From Erythrobacter sp. YT30 (GTDB lineage: Bacteria > Pseudomonadota > Alphaproteobacteria > Sphingomonadales > Sphingomonadaceae): 64,000 bases of DNA. The notes beneath the pieces are model-generated. The model saw only the letters and a list, made by a program, of their open reading frames with translations, did no database searches and was not told where the DNA came from. The DNA lies in contig NZ_LMAF01000003.1 in the NCBI RefSeq assembly GCF_001542875.1, positions 186,001-250,000 on the forward strand, in the 5' to 3' direction. The position numbers were made by a program, and so were the translations under genes. Below are positions 9,293 to 19,741 of the stretch, one piece after another (positions within the stretch are counted from its first letter, which is position 1; every line of letters begins with the position of its first letter).

Positions 9293-9850
9293 TTAGCCGC
9301 CCGATGTGCCATCGCTTGCAGAGCCTGCAGTTTGAATGACAGCGCCTTCTGGCACTTCCGTCACGTTTGCAGCGATCTGCTCTTCGGTGATGCGAACCAT
9401 AAGCACGTCGTTCTCACCAAAAGCGAAAAATTCGCGCTTCAGAGTGATGATGCCGTCATCGCGCATGAGGATGTACTGATCGAGGTCTTTGTCGACGAGG
9501 TGGATCTTGCCCGCTGGCATGCCATCTGCGCTCATCACTTCGGCGCCGACGATCAGAGCAGCATCCATTTTCGCTTCGGCTTCAGCTTCGTCTGCTGCCA
9601 TCATGGCGTTGAGATCAGCCTTGGTGGTGTTTGCAGTCCAACCGATTTCACGCTCAGCAAGAAGATCTGCTGGGAGCGGAACCTTGTATGAACCCGTATC
9701 GAGCGTCACGATCCCATCGACATTGCTGGTGATCGTGCCAACCGGAGCATCGTCATTTCCGTAAACAACCGTGCCTGCGTCTTGCGCGCTCGCTACGACT
9801 GAAGTGCCCGCGACGAGAGCGACTGCAAGTGCTACTTTACCAAATTTCAT
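9293..9850 (-). CDS. Secreted protein, PRC-barrel-like repeats possible
   Basis: Start at 9850 gives a signal peptide (MKFGKVALAVALVAGTSVVASAQ) with a GGAG Shine-Dalgarno; upstream in-frame ATG codons add an unlikely leader. The mature protein has about 160 residues. It has two similar beta-rich stretches (VVYGNDDAPVGTITSNVDGI and GAEVMSADGMPAGKIHLVDK) joined by an acidic Ala-rich helix, which resembles a duplicated PRC-barrel fold. That assignment is an inference from pattern alone. It is probably periplasmic, with no obvious operon partner. Confidence 0.72.
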   Translation of the reverse strand: MKFGKVALAVALVAGTSVVASAQDAGTVVYGNDDAPVGTITSNVDGIVTLDTGSYKVPLPADLLAEREIGWTANTTKADLNAMMAADEAEAEAKMDAALIVGAEVMSADGMPAGKIHLVDKDLDQYILMRDDGIITLKREFFAFGENDVLMVRITEEQIAANVTEVPEGAVIQTAGSASDGTSGG

Positions 9851-10106
9851 TTCCAAAATTCTCCTTGTATCCGGTTGTTTAGAGAGGAATGCGGCTGTGG
9901 GTCTCACGCGCGCTCAGCGCATGATGTGCCGTCAATGGCAATCAGAGGTGCGAGCACCTCGCATGAATAAGATCGAATCCCCACAACCACTTAATGCAAC
10001 AACCGCGCGCTCTGTTCCCGATTGCGTGCGCTGGGTGTACTGAAAAGGGACAATGCGAGCCTTTCATTCGGTGGGCTGTGGTGTGTGGGCAAACGAGGCC
10101 AGGACG

Positions 10107-11294
10107 CTATTTGCCCAGTTCCTCTTCCAGCATGGCATCGACGCGATCCTTGCCAGGAAACCCCTCTTCGACCCAGCGCCGTTCGACCTTCTGAAGCGTT
10201 TTTGCGACATCAGGGCCTTTATCGACGCCGCGCGCGACGATCTCTCCGCCTTTCAATGGGAAGGTAGGGGGCTGCCAGTCGGAAAGCAGCTTTGCGTCAG
10301 CCCCAAGCAATAGCAGGCGATCAATCGCGAAGGGAGGCGTGATGGTATAGGCAAGGGCGCGAGGGTTGACCTGATCGTCATCATCGCGACTGACGGCTGA
10401 TACCAATTGCGCTCTTTGCGCTTTTGAAAACCGCAGGCGTGCGGAAACGGTCTCGGCAATATCGGGCGAAGTTGGAAGCAGCGCTGCTAGGCGACGAACG
10501 GGATCGGGCGCGAAACCTTGCTGCTCCTCCTCTGCCATCAACCCAGCAAGATCGGCGATGAATGCATTGCAAGTCTCAGGCAAAATGACTTTCAGGACGC
10601 CGCGTTCGTGCATTCGCGCGATGGTAGGGTGGCAATCGGGCAGGGTGAGCAAACGGAGCAATTCATCAGACACGCGCTCACGGCTCAGGCCTTTCATCGT
10701 CTCGGCCATGTCCGCGCAGGCTTCCTCTGCCTCTTCATCGAGTTCCGCCCCGAAACGGGCCTGGAAACGGTAGTACCGAAGAATGCGCAAATGATCCTCG
10801 GCAATCCGATCGCGCGCCGAACCGATAAAGCGCACGCGCTGAGCTGCCAGGTCTTTGAGGCCGCCGAAATAGTCTGAAATCTCGAGCGTTTCGGGATGCA
10901 CATACAGAGCGTTGATGGTGAAATCGCGCCTTGCCGCGTCTTCTTTCCATTCTTGCGCATACGCAATTGTCGCCCGCCGTCCGTCGGTCGCAACATCGCG
11001 GCGCAAGGTCGTCACCTCAATCGTGCAATCATCGAAAACAGCTGTGAGTGTGCCGTGATCGATACCTGTCGGGACGGTTCGAATGCCTGCCTTTGCGCAA
11101 AGATCGATCACGGTCTCTGGCCGGTGAGTGGTGGCGCAGTCGATGTCATTCACTTCGATATCGAGCAATGTGTCGCGAACCGCGCCGCCCACCCAGCGCA
11201 TGTTTTCAGCGCCCAAGGCCGCAGTTAGCTGCGATAAAGCTTCGCGGCTTGTCCATGGTGCACGCGGCAAGGTGGGAGCGATCGGTTTGGGCAT
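10107..11294 (-). CDS. cca: CCA tRNA nucleotidyltransferase / poly(A) polymerase family
   Basis: Class II nucleotidyltransferase of 395 residues that adds or repairs the 3' CCA of tRNA. The head domain has WVGGAVRDTLLDIEVNDIDCAT with the two metal-binding aspartates, and further on RRDFTINALYV and ILRYYRFQARFG, all family hallmarks. An AGGGG Shine-Dalgarno precedes the ATG. It is the last gene of a three-gene minus-strand operon (DUF1285, Nudix, cca) with a 12-base gap to the Nudix gene. A poly(A) polymerase role is less likely but not excluded by sequence. It was once annotated together with PcnB in alphaproteobacteria. Confidence 0.92.
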   Translation of the reverse strand: MPKPIAPTLPRAPWTSREALSQLTAALGAENMRWVGGAVRDTLLDIEVNDIDCATTHRPETVIDLCAKAGIRTVPTGIDHGTLTAVFDDCTIEVTTLRRDVATDGRRATIAYAQEWKEDAARRDFTINALYVHPETLEISDYFGGLKDLAAQRVRFIGSARDRIAEDHLRILRYYRFQARFGAELDEEAEEACADMAETMKGLSRERVSDELLRLLTLPDCHPTIARMHERGVLKVILPETCNAFIADLAGLMAEEEQQGFAPDPVRRLAALLPTSPDIAETVSARLRFSKAQRAQLVSAVSRDDDDQVNPRALAYTITPPFAIDRLLLLGADAKLLSDWQPPTFPLKGGEIVARGVDKGPDVAKTLQKVERRWVEEGFPGKDRVDAMLEEELGK

Positions 11295-11306
11295 GGTACT
11301 GCCCCT

Positions 11307-11924
11307 TTAGATGCGCAGCTTTCCTGCGGCAATCCGCCTCGATAGGTTATAGCAAATGGCAGCGGTTACGCCCCAGATGCGAAACCCGTCATAGTGCATA
11401 TCGAGATAGCGGCGATTGCGGCCCTTCCAAATGGTGCTGCGTTCAGTCCAGCATTCCGGATTGAGAAGGGTGGCAAGCGGCACTTCGAACCAAGCCTCGA
11501 CTTCGTCTGCGTTGGCGACAAGCGGTAGGCCTGGCTCGATAACTCCAAGAACTGGCGTCACAATAAAGCCTGTTCCTGTGTGATAGGTGTCGGTTGTGCC
11601 GATCACTCTCACAGCTTCGCGAGGGAGCGCGAGTTCTTCATCTGCTTCGCGCAGGGCTGCGGCGACAGCGTCTTCGCCGGGATCAATCTTGCCGCCTGGA
11701 AATGCCACCTGTCCGGGATGATCGCGCATCGTTGTGGGACGCTGGGTCAGTAGCACGGTGGGGGCGTCATGCTCTACAACCGCAATCAACACCGCTGCTG
11801 GCGTGGCGCGGCCATCGGCAAGCTCTGCATCGGTCAAAAGACCATTGAGCTCTTCGCGATGCCCTTTTTCATAGAGCGCCGCGAGTTCATCAAACAGCGC
11901 GCTCACAGGGTCAGCCTGTCGCAA
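11307..11924 (-). CDS. CoA pyrophosphatase, Nudix family
   Basis: Nudix hydrolase of 205 residues. The Nudix box GGKIDPGEDAVAAALREADEEL matches G-x5-E-x7-RE-x-x-EE and is preceded by LLTQRPTTMRDHPGQVAFPG, the NuCoA signature typical of CoA pyrophosphatases (NUDT7/YeaB type). It would cleave CoA or oxidised CoA to 3',5'-ADP and phosphopantetheine. Its start overlaps the end of the DUF1285 gene by 14 bases, so translation is probably coupled. Confidence 0.9.
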   Translation of the reverse strand: MRQADPVSALFDELAALYEKGHREELNGLLTDAELADGRATPAAVLIAVVEHDAPTVLLTQRPTTMRDHPGQVAFPGGKIDPGEDAVAAALREADEELALPREAVRVIGTTDTYHTGTGFIVTPVLGVIEPGLPLVANADEVEAWFEVPLATLLNPECWTERSTIWKGRNRRYLDMHYDGFRIWGVTAAICYNLSRRIAAGKLRI

Positions 11925-12465
11925 TCAGGGAAAAGATCGCGCCCTGGCTCGTCACCAGCCAATCATCGCCGCTCGTCTCCATCGCGATCTCGGCCAATTG
12001 CGTGTAGGTGGAACGATTGAGGCGCGCCTCGCATCCGCGACGGACATGCAGATAGATGGCAGGCGTTTCCGGATCGCCTGCCGCACGCAGCCCATGATCG
12101 GGGCCAACCAGAACCAGTTCGTCGGTGTTCAGCCGAAGCGCGATTTCACCCTCCTTTGCGACGCAATCGACCGCGACAAAGGCGGCATCATCAACTTCGA
12201 TGCTGAGCTTTTCGACCGGGGTCTGGAGCCAGTGTTGACCTGCCTCATCGCGGATGAGCAAAGACGAAAACGCGCGCACCATCGCCGGGCGATGGATTAT
12301 ACCACCCTCGTGATACCAGGTGCCGTCAGCAGCAATGCGCATATCGCTTTCCCCGATATGCTGCGGGGACCAGGTTTCGACAGGCGGGATTTTGCGCTGC
12401 GCTACTTCATCAGCGATCTGCGCAAGAGTGAGTTCAGCGAGGTAGGGTGGGGGATCGTATGGCAT
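11911..12465 (-). CDS. DUF1285 protein
   Basis: Protein of 184 residues beginning MPYDPPPYLAELTLAQIADE, with the family features PPVETWSPQHIGESDMRI, GTWYHEGGIIHRPAMVRAFS and TPVEKLSIEVDDAAFVAV. DUF1285 proteins have no assigned reaction. The conserved order DUF1285, CoA pyrophosphatase, cca, with overlapping reading frames, is common in alphaproteobacteria and suggests a link to nucleotide or RNA metabolism, but this is only context. It is cytoplasmic, with no signal or membrane segment. Confidence 0.85.
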   Translation of the reverse strand: MPYDPPPYLAELTLAQIADEVAQRKIPPVETWSPQHIGESDMRIAADGTWYHEGGIIHRPAMVRAFSSLLIRDEAGQHWLQTPVEKLSIEVDDAAFVAVDCVAKEGEIALRLNTDELVLVGPDHGLRAAGDPETPAIYLHVRRGCEARLNRSTYTQLAEIAMETSGDDWLVTSQGAIFSLIATG

Positions 12466-12521
12466 AGTGTTTGATGATCGATGGCAGAAGCGGGCGCACT
12501 GGGAAAGTGGTTATTGGCCGC

Positions 12522-13070
12522 TCATTCTCCCCAGGGGCCAAGCATGCCTTCAGCGGGCATGGCAGCAATGGCAGTGCCGCGCGCCAGCAGGCGTTCCTGT
12601 TCGTATGGTCCAGGGCAGCGCCAGCCGCCCGTCATTGCAGCGGAAAATCCCCAGCGCCCGTAATAGTCGGCATCGCCAATCAGAACCTGGGCAAGCGGGG
12701 TTTGCCCGTTGGCGGCAAGGTGTTTCTCAGCGTCCAGCATTGCCGCCATCAATCCGAGGCCAAAGCCTTCGCCCTGTCTTTCTGGTAGCACGGCAACAGG
12801 ACCGACCATAATCAGCGGTACCGCGCGGCCTTCCTCATTGCGCGCCTTCTTTTCCCGCAAGGCAATAGGCCAGCACTGGATTGTGCCGACCAGCATTTCC
12901 TCCTCGTCAAGCGCGGCAAAACTGAGGGCATCGAGACACTCCATCCCAGCGCGAATGCGATAGGCAGTTCGCGCATGGCGATCAGCGCCGAACGCGCGGT
13001 CCAGCAGCGTCTCCACCATGGTGGGCTCCACGCTGGCGAGCGGGATCAGGGATGCTGTTTGAGAGGACAT
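12522..13070 (-). CDS. GNAT family N-acetyltransferase
   Basis: Protein of 182 residues with the GNAT core. The acetyl-CoA pyrophosphate loop is VGPVAVLPERQGEGFGLGLM (R-Q-G-x-G-x-G), and the late motif YYGRWGFSAAMTGGW is typical of the YhbS-like group. The acceptor is unknown. It lies alone between the DUF1285 operon and the sugar dehydrogenase. A GNAT with this layout could act on a small molecule rather than a protein. Confidence 0.85.
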   Translation of the reverse strand: MSSQTASLIPLASVEPTMVETLLDRAFGADRHARTAYRIRAGMECLDALSFAALDEEEMLVGTIQCWPIALREKKARNEEGRAVPLIMVGPVAVLPERQGEGFGLGLMAAMLDAEKHLAANGQTPLAQVLIGDADYYGRWGFSAAMTGGWRCPGPYEQERLLARGTAIAAMPAEGMLGPWGE

Positions 13071-13128
13071 GGATTTGTAAGCGGATGATGTCGCAATGGC
13101 GCAGCGAATTAGATCTGCACTAACACCG

Positions 13129-14292
13129 TCACATGGTGAGCTTTAGCAGCCGACCTGCATCGCCATCTTCTGCAACCCAGATCGCGCCATCAGGCCCTTG
13201 TTCTATCGAACGCAACCTGCCGCCGACTTCGAGGCGTTCTTCTTCGCTCGCAGTGCCGTTCGACCCGTCAATCGCAACGCGCACTACTGCTTCCGACTTA
13301 AGGCCTGCGATCAGCGCATTACCTTTCCAGGGTGCAAACATATCGCCAGAATAGATGATCATGTCGCCCGGCGCGATCACCGGGGTCCAGTGCATCGCAG
13401 GTTTTGTGAAACCATCGTCTTCGGTGTGATCAGGAATGTCGACGCCGTTGTAATTGTCGCCATTGGAGCGGGTGGGCCAGCCATAATTTGCCGCGCGTTC
13501 AACGAGGTTCAATTCATCTCCGCCAGCTGGGCCGTGCTCAACTTCCCAGAGGCGGCCTTCAGCATCCCAATCCATGCCGAGGATATTGCGGTGGCCGTAA
13601 GACCAGATTTCGTCTGGCACTCCGCTTTCATCAGCAAAGGGATTGCCCTCTGCAGGTGTCCCATCAAGGTTCAGGCGAACCATGGTGCCAAGGGTATTGG
13701 TCTTGTCTTGCGCGGGATCCTGCTTTTGCCGGTCACCGCTCGCGATGAAAAGGTATTGCTCATCGGGTGAGACAAGAATGCGATGCGAATAGTGGCCGCG
13801 CCCGGTCACTTTCGGCGACTGGCGCCAGATAACTTCAAGCCCTTCGATCGCACACAAATCAGTCGCGTCGCAGGAAAGCGTCCCGCGTCCCAATGCTGCG
13901 CCGCGCGTTTCGCCGTCACCCATTTCGGCCCATGAGAGATAAATGGTGCGGCCTGTCAGTTCCTGATCCGCTTCTGATGGGAGAAAGGCAATATCGCCAA
14001 GCCCGCCTTGGCCGCCATAGGCTACTTCAGGTGCGCCGCTTACCGTTCCAATTTCGCCGGTCGATGTGTCCATGATTTTCAGGACGCCAGCTTTTTCCGT
14101 GATGAACATGACGCCCGTGCCAGGCGCAAACTCAATCGCCCATGGCTCTTCAAACACGCCCATGGTTTCAACCGAGAAATCGCCAGCGCTGCTTCGCGTG
14201 TCGGCGCTATCCCCGGTTTCGGCATTGCTGCAGCTTGCGACCATGATGGCTGGGAGTGAGAGAGAAAGAGCGAGTTTCGAAGAGACAGTCAT
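13129..14292 (-). CDS. PQQ-dependent aldose/sorbosone-type sugar dehydrogenase, lipoprotein
   Basis: GSDH-family six-bladed propeller of 387 residues, exported with a lipobox (LPAIMVASCSNAE). Family motifs include EEPWAIEFAPGTGVMFITEK, GGQGGLGDIAFLP, YSHRILVSPDEQYLFIASGD, YGHRNILGMDWDAEGRLWEVEHGPAGGDELN and SEAVVRVAI. The homologue in E. coli is Asd (YliI), which oxidises aldose sugars with PQQ. PQQ synthesis genes are not in the window. Its ATG overlaps the rnhB ATG on the other strand, sharing the palindrome CATG. A GGAG Shine-Dalgarno lies inside the rnhB coding region. Confidence 0.9.
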   Translation of the reverse strand: MTVSSKLALSLSLPAIMVASCSNAETGDSADTRSSAGDFSVETMGVFEEPWAIEFAPGTGVMFITEKAGVLKIMDTSTGEIGTVSGAPEVAYGGQGGLGDIAFLPSEADQELTGRTIYLSWAEMGDGETRGAALGRGTLSCDATDLCAIEGLEVIWRQSPKVTGRGHYSHRILVSPDEQYLFIASGDRQKQDPAQDKTNTLGTMVRLNLDGTPAEGNPFADESGVPDEIWSYGHRNILGMDWDAEGRLWEVEHGPAGGDELNLVERAANYGWPTRSNGDNYNGVDIPDHTEDDGFTKPAMHWTPVIAPGDMIIYSGDMFAPWKGNALIAGLKSEAVVRVAIDGSNGTASEEERLEVGGRLRSIEQGPDGAIWVAEDGDAGRLLKLTM

Positions 14293-14926
14293 GGATCAAA
14301 CAACTCCGGATAAACCTGTTGGCACCGCTGCCAAATCGCGCCCTGTTATCATCGGAGTGGATGAAGCGGGCAGGGGCCCATTGGCAGGGCCCGTTGTTGC
14401 AGCAGCGGTGGCTGTTGGCGCTCATCTACCCGCAGGGTTGGCGGATTCCAAGGTGCTTTCCGCAAAGCGCCGTGCAGGGCTCGATATCGCCATCCGGGAA
14501 AAGTGCGTATGGGCCGTTGCCGTGATCGAGCCTGCCGAAATTGATCGGGTAAACATCTTTCAGGCCACGATGCTCGCCATGACGCGGTGCGTGCGCGACC
14601 TGGCGGCTCAACTGGACGGGCAGCAATGCGAAGTCTTGATCGATGGAAATCAAACGCCGAAGGGCCGATGCGAAGAATGGCGATGGCGCGCCCGCGCGAT
14701 TGTGGGCGGCGACGCGGTAGAGCCGGGTATCAGCGCAGCGTCCATCATCGCAAAGGAATGGCGCGATCGCATGATGATCGAGGCGGCTAAAGACCATCCG
14801 GAATATGGGTGGGAACGGAACAAGGGATATGGAACGAAAGAGCATATGGAAGCGTTGCGCGTTCATGGTCCCACACCCCTGCATCGCCAATCATTCGCAC
14901 CCGTCGCGCAAGCGTCTTTGTTTTAA
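14291..14926 (+). CDS. rnhB: Ribonuclease HII
   Basis: RNase H2 of 211 residues that removes ribonucleotides from RNA-DNA hybrids. The N-terminal motif IIGVDEAGRGPLAGPVVAAA holds the first Asp-Glu pair. The others are VLIDGNQTPKG and SIIAKEWRDRMM, with the C-terminal YGWERNKGYGTKEHMEAL typical of family II. The start at 14291 is chosen because the conserved domain begins 18 residues later; the frame is open upstream through the antisense of the dehydrogenase. In many Sphingomonadales rnhB precedes ccrM; here an antiporter gene lies between them. Confidence 0.94.
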   Translation: MDQTTPDKPVGTAAKSRPVIIGVDEAGRGPLAGPVVAAAVAVGAHLPAGLADSKVLSAKRRAGLDIAIREKCVWAVAVIEPAEIDRVNIFQATMLAMTRCVRDLAAQLDGQQCEVLIDGNQTPKGRCEEWRWRARAIVGGDAVEPGISAASIIAKEWRDRMMIEAAKDHPEYGWERNKGYGTKEHMEALRVHGPTPLHRQSFAPVAQASLF

Positions 14927-14951
14927 GGCTCCTCACGCCTAAACGCCCGCG

Positions 14952-15875
14952 ATGCTTCAAGCCATTCTTCTCAGTCTTGCCGGCCTTGTCGGCCTTGCGA
15001 TCGGCGGTGAGCTGCTGGTTCGCGGCGCTGTGGGCATTGCGCAGAAACTGGGCGTGTCGACGCTTTTTACCGGGCTTGTGATTGTCGGTTTTGCAACAAG
15101 CATGCCCGAAATGGTGGCCAGCGTTCAGGCCAGCCTTGCAGGTTCCCCTGAGATTGCGTGGGGCAATGTGGTGGGGTCGAACCTCGCCAATACTCTCTTG
15201 ATCCTTGGCGCGACGGCCCTCGTCATGCCCATTGCTCTGACAGGGACCGGGCGGCGCGATGCCGTGGTCGCTCTGGGTGCGACTTTGCTATTGTGGGGTT
15301 TGGCGATTGCGCAAGTCGGATCGATCTGGATTGGTGCAGGCCTGCTGCTTGCAATCCTCGTCTACATCATCTGGCGATATCGCCACCCAGGCGCTGCTGG
15401 CATGGATGAGGATGCGGACGAGGCCCCCACTGTGCTGTGGATTGCCATCGTGCTGTTCGTCGCGGGGCTTGGCGTTCTTATCGCAGGCGGCAACGCGCTT
15501 GTGACAGGCGCAATCGATCTGGCGACAATCTTCAACGTGCCAGAAACCGTCATCGGCCTCACCGTTGTCGCTGTGGGGACAAGCCTGCCGGAACTTGCAG
15601 CATCCGTTGCAGCGGCCTTACGCGGCAAATCGGGGCTCGCACTGGGGAATGTGGTCGGCTCCAATATCTACAATATCCTGCTGATCGGCGGAGCAACCAT
15701 GAGCATCGCTCCGCTGCCCCTTCCGGCTGAGCTGGCAGGCCTGCAGATGGCATTGCTCACCGCTAGCGCAGCGATCTTGCTACTGATCTTGTGGAAAGCG
15801 AGCAGCATCGGGCGTGTGATCGGTACAGCGCTTCTGACAGCATTCGTGGCGAACACCGCCTTCGTTTTTGCATGA
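14952..15875 (+). CDS. Calcium/sodium antiporter, CaCA family (YrbG-like)
   Basis: Inner-membrane exchanger of 307 residues with two inverted repeats of five helices. The alpha-repeats are GFATSMPEMVASVQASLAG with GNVVGSNLANTLLILG, and AVGTSLPELAASVAAAL with GNVVGSNIYNILLIGG. These carry the Ser/Glu/Asn ion-binding residues of NCX-type proteins. It probably exports Ca2+ in exchange for Na+ or H+. It follows rnhB by 25 bases on the same strand and may be co-transcribed with it. Confidence 0.92.
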   Translation: MLQAILLSLAGLVGLAIGGELLVRGAVGIAQKLGVSTLFTGLVIVGFATSMPEMVASVQASLAGSPEIAWGNVVGSNLANTLLILGATALVMPIALTGTGRRDAVVALGATLLLWGLAIAQVGSIWIGAGLLLAILVYIIWRYRHPGAAGMDEDADEAPTVLWIAIVLFVAGLGVLIAGGNALVTGAIDLATIFNVPETVIGLTVVAVGTSLPELAASVAAALRGKSGLALGNVVGSNIYNILLIGGATMSIAPLPLPAELAGLQMALLTASAAILLLILWKASSIGRVIGTALLTAFVANTAFVFA

Positions 15876-15929
15876 AGTGGCCGAATGTTGAGCGTGATTG
15901 AGCGTTCACAAAAGATTTTTCAATATTTC

Positions 15930-17312
<1,383 letters not shown>

Positions 17313-17387
17313 ATCTCGATTTAAAACCTATTCAAAATTCCGCGCTATGGTATGCCTTTCCGTTAAAAATAGGGAGGGGTTCCAGAA

Positions 17388-18671
17388 ATGTCGCTCACAC
17401 AATCGCTTAGCTTGCCTTGCGGCGCGCAGCTTCCGAATCGCCTGGCCAAGGCCGCGATGACGGAAGGGTTGGCCGATGCGCGGGGCATTCCCACCGAGGA
17501 GCTTGAAAGACTGTATGGCATCTGGTCGGATGGCGGCTGCGGGATGCTGCTTTCGGGCAATATCCAGATCGATCGCGACCATCTGGAGCGGCCCGGCAAC
17601 GTCATAATTGACCGCGAATTGGACAATGATGAGCGCGCTGTTTTCCAGCGCTGGACAAACGCTGCAACGCGCAATGGCAATCATTTCTGGGCCCAGATCA
17701 GCCATGCGGGAAGGCAGACATTTTCGACTATCAATCCGCATCCCAAAGCGCCGTCGGCGGTGAAGTTGGGCCTACCAGGCGGACAGTTTGGAGAGCCAGT
17801 TGCACTTGAAGATGCGGAAATTGAAGAGATCATAGCTGGCTTCGTGAGGGCGGTTCGGATCTCCAAGGAAGTCGGCTTTACCGGCGTCCAAATCCACGCA
17901 GCGCATGGCTATCTCATCTCGCAATTCCTAAGCCCACGCTCCAACCAGCGCGATGATCGCTGGGGTGGGAGCCTTGAAAATCGTGCCCGCCTGCTCCTTA
18001 CCGTGATCGAACAATCGCGCGCAGAAGTGGGTGAAGCTTTCCCGATCAGCGTCAAACTCAACAGCGCGGATTTTCAAAAAGGCGGATTTGAATTCGAAGA
18101 CAGCCTTCAGGTCGTCACCTGGCTGCAGGAACGCGGCGTTGATCTGATTGAGATATCTGGCGGCACCTACGAACAACCCAAGCTGCTCGGCATTGAAGGG
18201 ATGGAGCCTGCCGACAATCCCGGCGTCGCATCCTCAACGGTCGCGCGGGAGGCATACTTTGTCGATTTCGCAAAGGCGATGAAGGATGCTGTTGATGTGC
18301 CGCTGATGGTCACCGGCGGTTTCCGCAGCAGGGCGGCGATGGAACAGGCAGTTTCGAGCGGCGCTGCCGACGTGGTGGGCCTTGGCCGTCCGCTATGCGT
18401 CCAGACCGATGGCGCAAAACGCATCCTTGAAGGCGCTGACCAATTGCCGAGCGCTGAAAAAACGCTGTCATTGCTACCCGGCGCGCTCAAGTTTCTTGAA
18501 GGGATCAAGACGGTGCGAGCCATGGCAGGGTTTGCCACGCAATTCTGGTTCTACATGCAGATCTACGCTCTGGGTAGGACCGGGCGTACAGACCCCGATC
18601 TTTCCGTTTTCAAGGCCTGGCGATCGGTTGAAAAAGAGCATGCTCAAAGGTTGAAAGCGAGCCGCGCTTAG
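17388..18671 (+). CDS. NADH:flavin oxidoreductase, Old Yellow Enzyme family
   Basis: FMN-dependent TIM-barrel oxidoreductase of 427 residues. The active-site stretch VQIHAAHGYLISQFLSPRSN, with the substrate-binding H-x-x-H, and the QRDDRWGGSLENRARLL loop identify the family; VTGGFRSRAAMEQAV is the FMN phosphate region. It would reduce activated C=C bonds of enones or 2,4-dienoyl substrates. There is no C-terminal 4Fe-4S/NAD domain, so it is the short OYE type. An AGGGAGGGG Shine-Dalgarno lies upstream. It is a single gene downstream of ccrM. Confidence 0.9.
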   Translation: MSLTQSLSLPCGAQLPNRLAKAAMTEGLADARGIPTEELERLYGIWSDGGCGMLLSGNIQIDRDHLERPGNVIIDRELDNDERAVFQRWTNAATRNGNHFWAQISHAGRQTFSTINPHPKAPSAVKLGLPGGQFGEPVALEDAEIEEIIAGFVRAVRISKEVGFTGVQIHAAHGYLISQFLSPRSNQRDDRWGGSLENRARLLLTVIEQSRAEVGEAFPISVKLNSADFQKGGFEFEDSLQVVTWLQERGVDLIEISGGTYEQPKLLGIEGMEPADNPGVASSTVAREAYFVDFAKAMKDAVDVPLMVTGGFRSRAAMEQAVSSGAADVVGLGRPLCVQTDGAKRILEGADQLPSAEKTLSLLPGALKFLEGIKTVRAMAGFATQFWFYMQIYALGRTGRTDPDLSVFKAWRSVEKEHAQRLKASRA

Positions 18672-18838
18672 ACGCTCGCAGCGCTTTTGATCGCTGCTAA
18701 GAGACGCCCCTATCCTGCTGTTAATGTTAGGTTTAGGTTGAGTTTCGGCCTTGCTCACACCGCCTCATTTGCGGCACGCCTCACCTTTTACTGACAATCA
18801 TTTGCAACTTATATTCAGGTTACTTCGTATCATAGGGC

Positions 18839-18860
18839 ATCCCGGTTCAATCACCGGGAT
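18839..18860 (+). promoter_or_regulatory. Perfect inverted repeat upstream of the OMP gene
   Basis: ATCCCGGT and ACCGGGAT form a perfect 8-base inverted repeat with a 6-base spacer, 67 bases before the OMP start codon. There is no T-run, so it is not a simple terminator. It could be an operator or an mRNA leader hairpin. Confidence 0.45.
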
Positions 18861-18927
18861 TGGACGGGAAAAACTGTTCTGCGGCTCGTCCCCACTAACA
18901 CCGGGCCGCACCCCTAAGGAGAATACC

Positions 18928-19713
18928 ATGTCTATTCGTACAATTGCTCTTGGCGCAGTAGCTATGAGCGCGTTGGCGATCCCCTCAATTGCCCAGGCAC
19001 AAGATGATGACGGCGGCATTTACGTCGGCGTAAGCGGCGGCGTCGCTCTGCCAAGCGACAGCAACAATTCCGGCGAGTTTGACGCCACTGTGCCTGCCAC
19101 CCCCGATTTCGGTGAGATTCCCGCCGGGACTGAACTTGCTTGGGAAACCGAGAACGACACCGGCTTCGCGATTTCTGGTCAGATTGGCTATGATTTCGGC
19201 AACGGTTTCCGTGCTGAACTGGAAGGCACGTACAACGAATACAATGTCGACACGCACACCGGTCTGACCGTCGGCGGTGCCAACATCGACGCTGTGGACG
19301 TTGCCGTGCTCACTCGCGGCACGCCCGACGCTGCAAACCCGACAGTGGGTGCCGTGATTGCCGACGGGCAAGGTGATGTTTCGAACCTCGGCATCTTTGC
19401 CAACGTGTTTTATGACATTCAGACCGGCAGTGGTTTCAAGCCCTATGTCGGCGCCGGTGTCGGCTATCAGTCGACTGACGTTGAATACAGCCCATCAGGC
19501 GTGCTTGTTGGCGATGATAGCGACGGTTCGTTCGCGTATCAGGCGATGGCCGGCGCAAGCTTTGAGCTTTCCGAGCAAGCTGAGATTTTTGGCCAGTATA
19601 CCTACCGCTCCAACTTCAGCGATGCCGATATCGAGCTTGACCTGCTGCCAGCAACGCTTGGCGTTGAAAGCGCGCAGTCGATCATTTCGGCGGGTGTCCG
19701 CTTCAAGCTTTGA
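18928..19713 (+). CDS. Outer-membrane beta-barrel protein (OmpA/OmpW-like barrel)
   Basis: Protein of 261 residues with a Sec signal peptide (MSIRTIALGAVAMSALAIPSIAQAQ) and alternating beta-strands ending ISAGVRFKL, a typical barrel C-terminus with a hydrophobic final residue. Strand motifs include GGIYVGVSGGVALPSD, FAISGQIGYDFGNGFRAELEG and GSGFKPYVGAGVGYQS. This is the OMP b-brl domain seen in small porin-like proteins. The start at 18928 has a strong AAGGAG Shine-Dalgarno; the frame is open upstream but lacks a credible signal. It has its own terminator. Confidence 0.88.
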   Translation: MSIRTIALGAVAMSALAIPSIAQAQDDDGGIYVGVSGGVALPSDSNNSGEFDATVPATPDFGEIPAGTELAWETENDTGFAISGQIGYDFGNGFRAELEGTYNEYNVDTHTGLTVGGANIDAVDVAVLTRGTPDAANPTVGAVIADGQGDVSNLGIFANVFYDIQTGSGFKPYVGAGVGYQSTDVEYSPSGVLVGDDSDGSFAYQAMAGASFELSEQAEIFGQYTYRSNFSDADIELDLLPATLGVESAQSIISAGVRFKL

Positions 19714-19741
19714 AGTCAAAGTTGAAAAGAAACGAGTTATG

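Noticed and set aside
9945..9960. Palindrome GAGGTGC-GA-GCACCTC upstream of the secreted-protein gene
   Set aside because: Short and without a known match; could be chance in a GC-rich gap.
18678..18697. Hairpin GCAGCG-N8-CGCTGC after the OYE gene
   Set aside because: No T-run follows on either strand and the stem is only 6 bases, so it is not called as a terminator.
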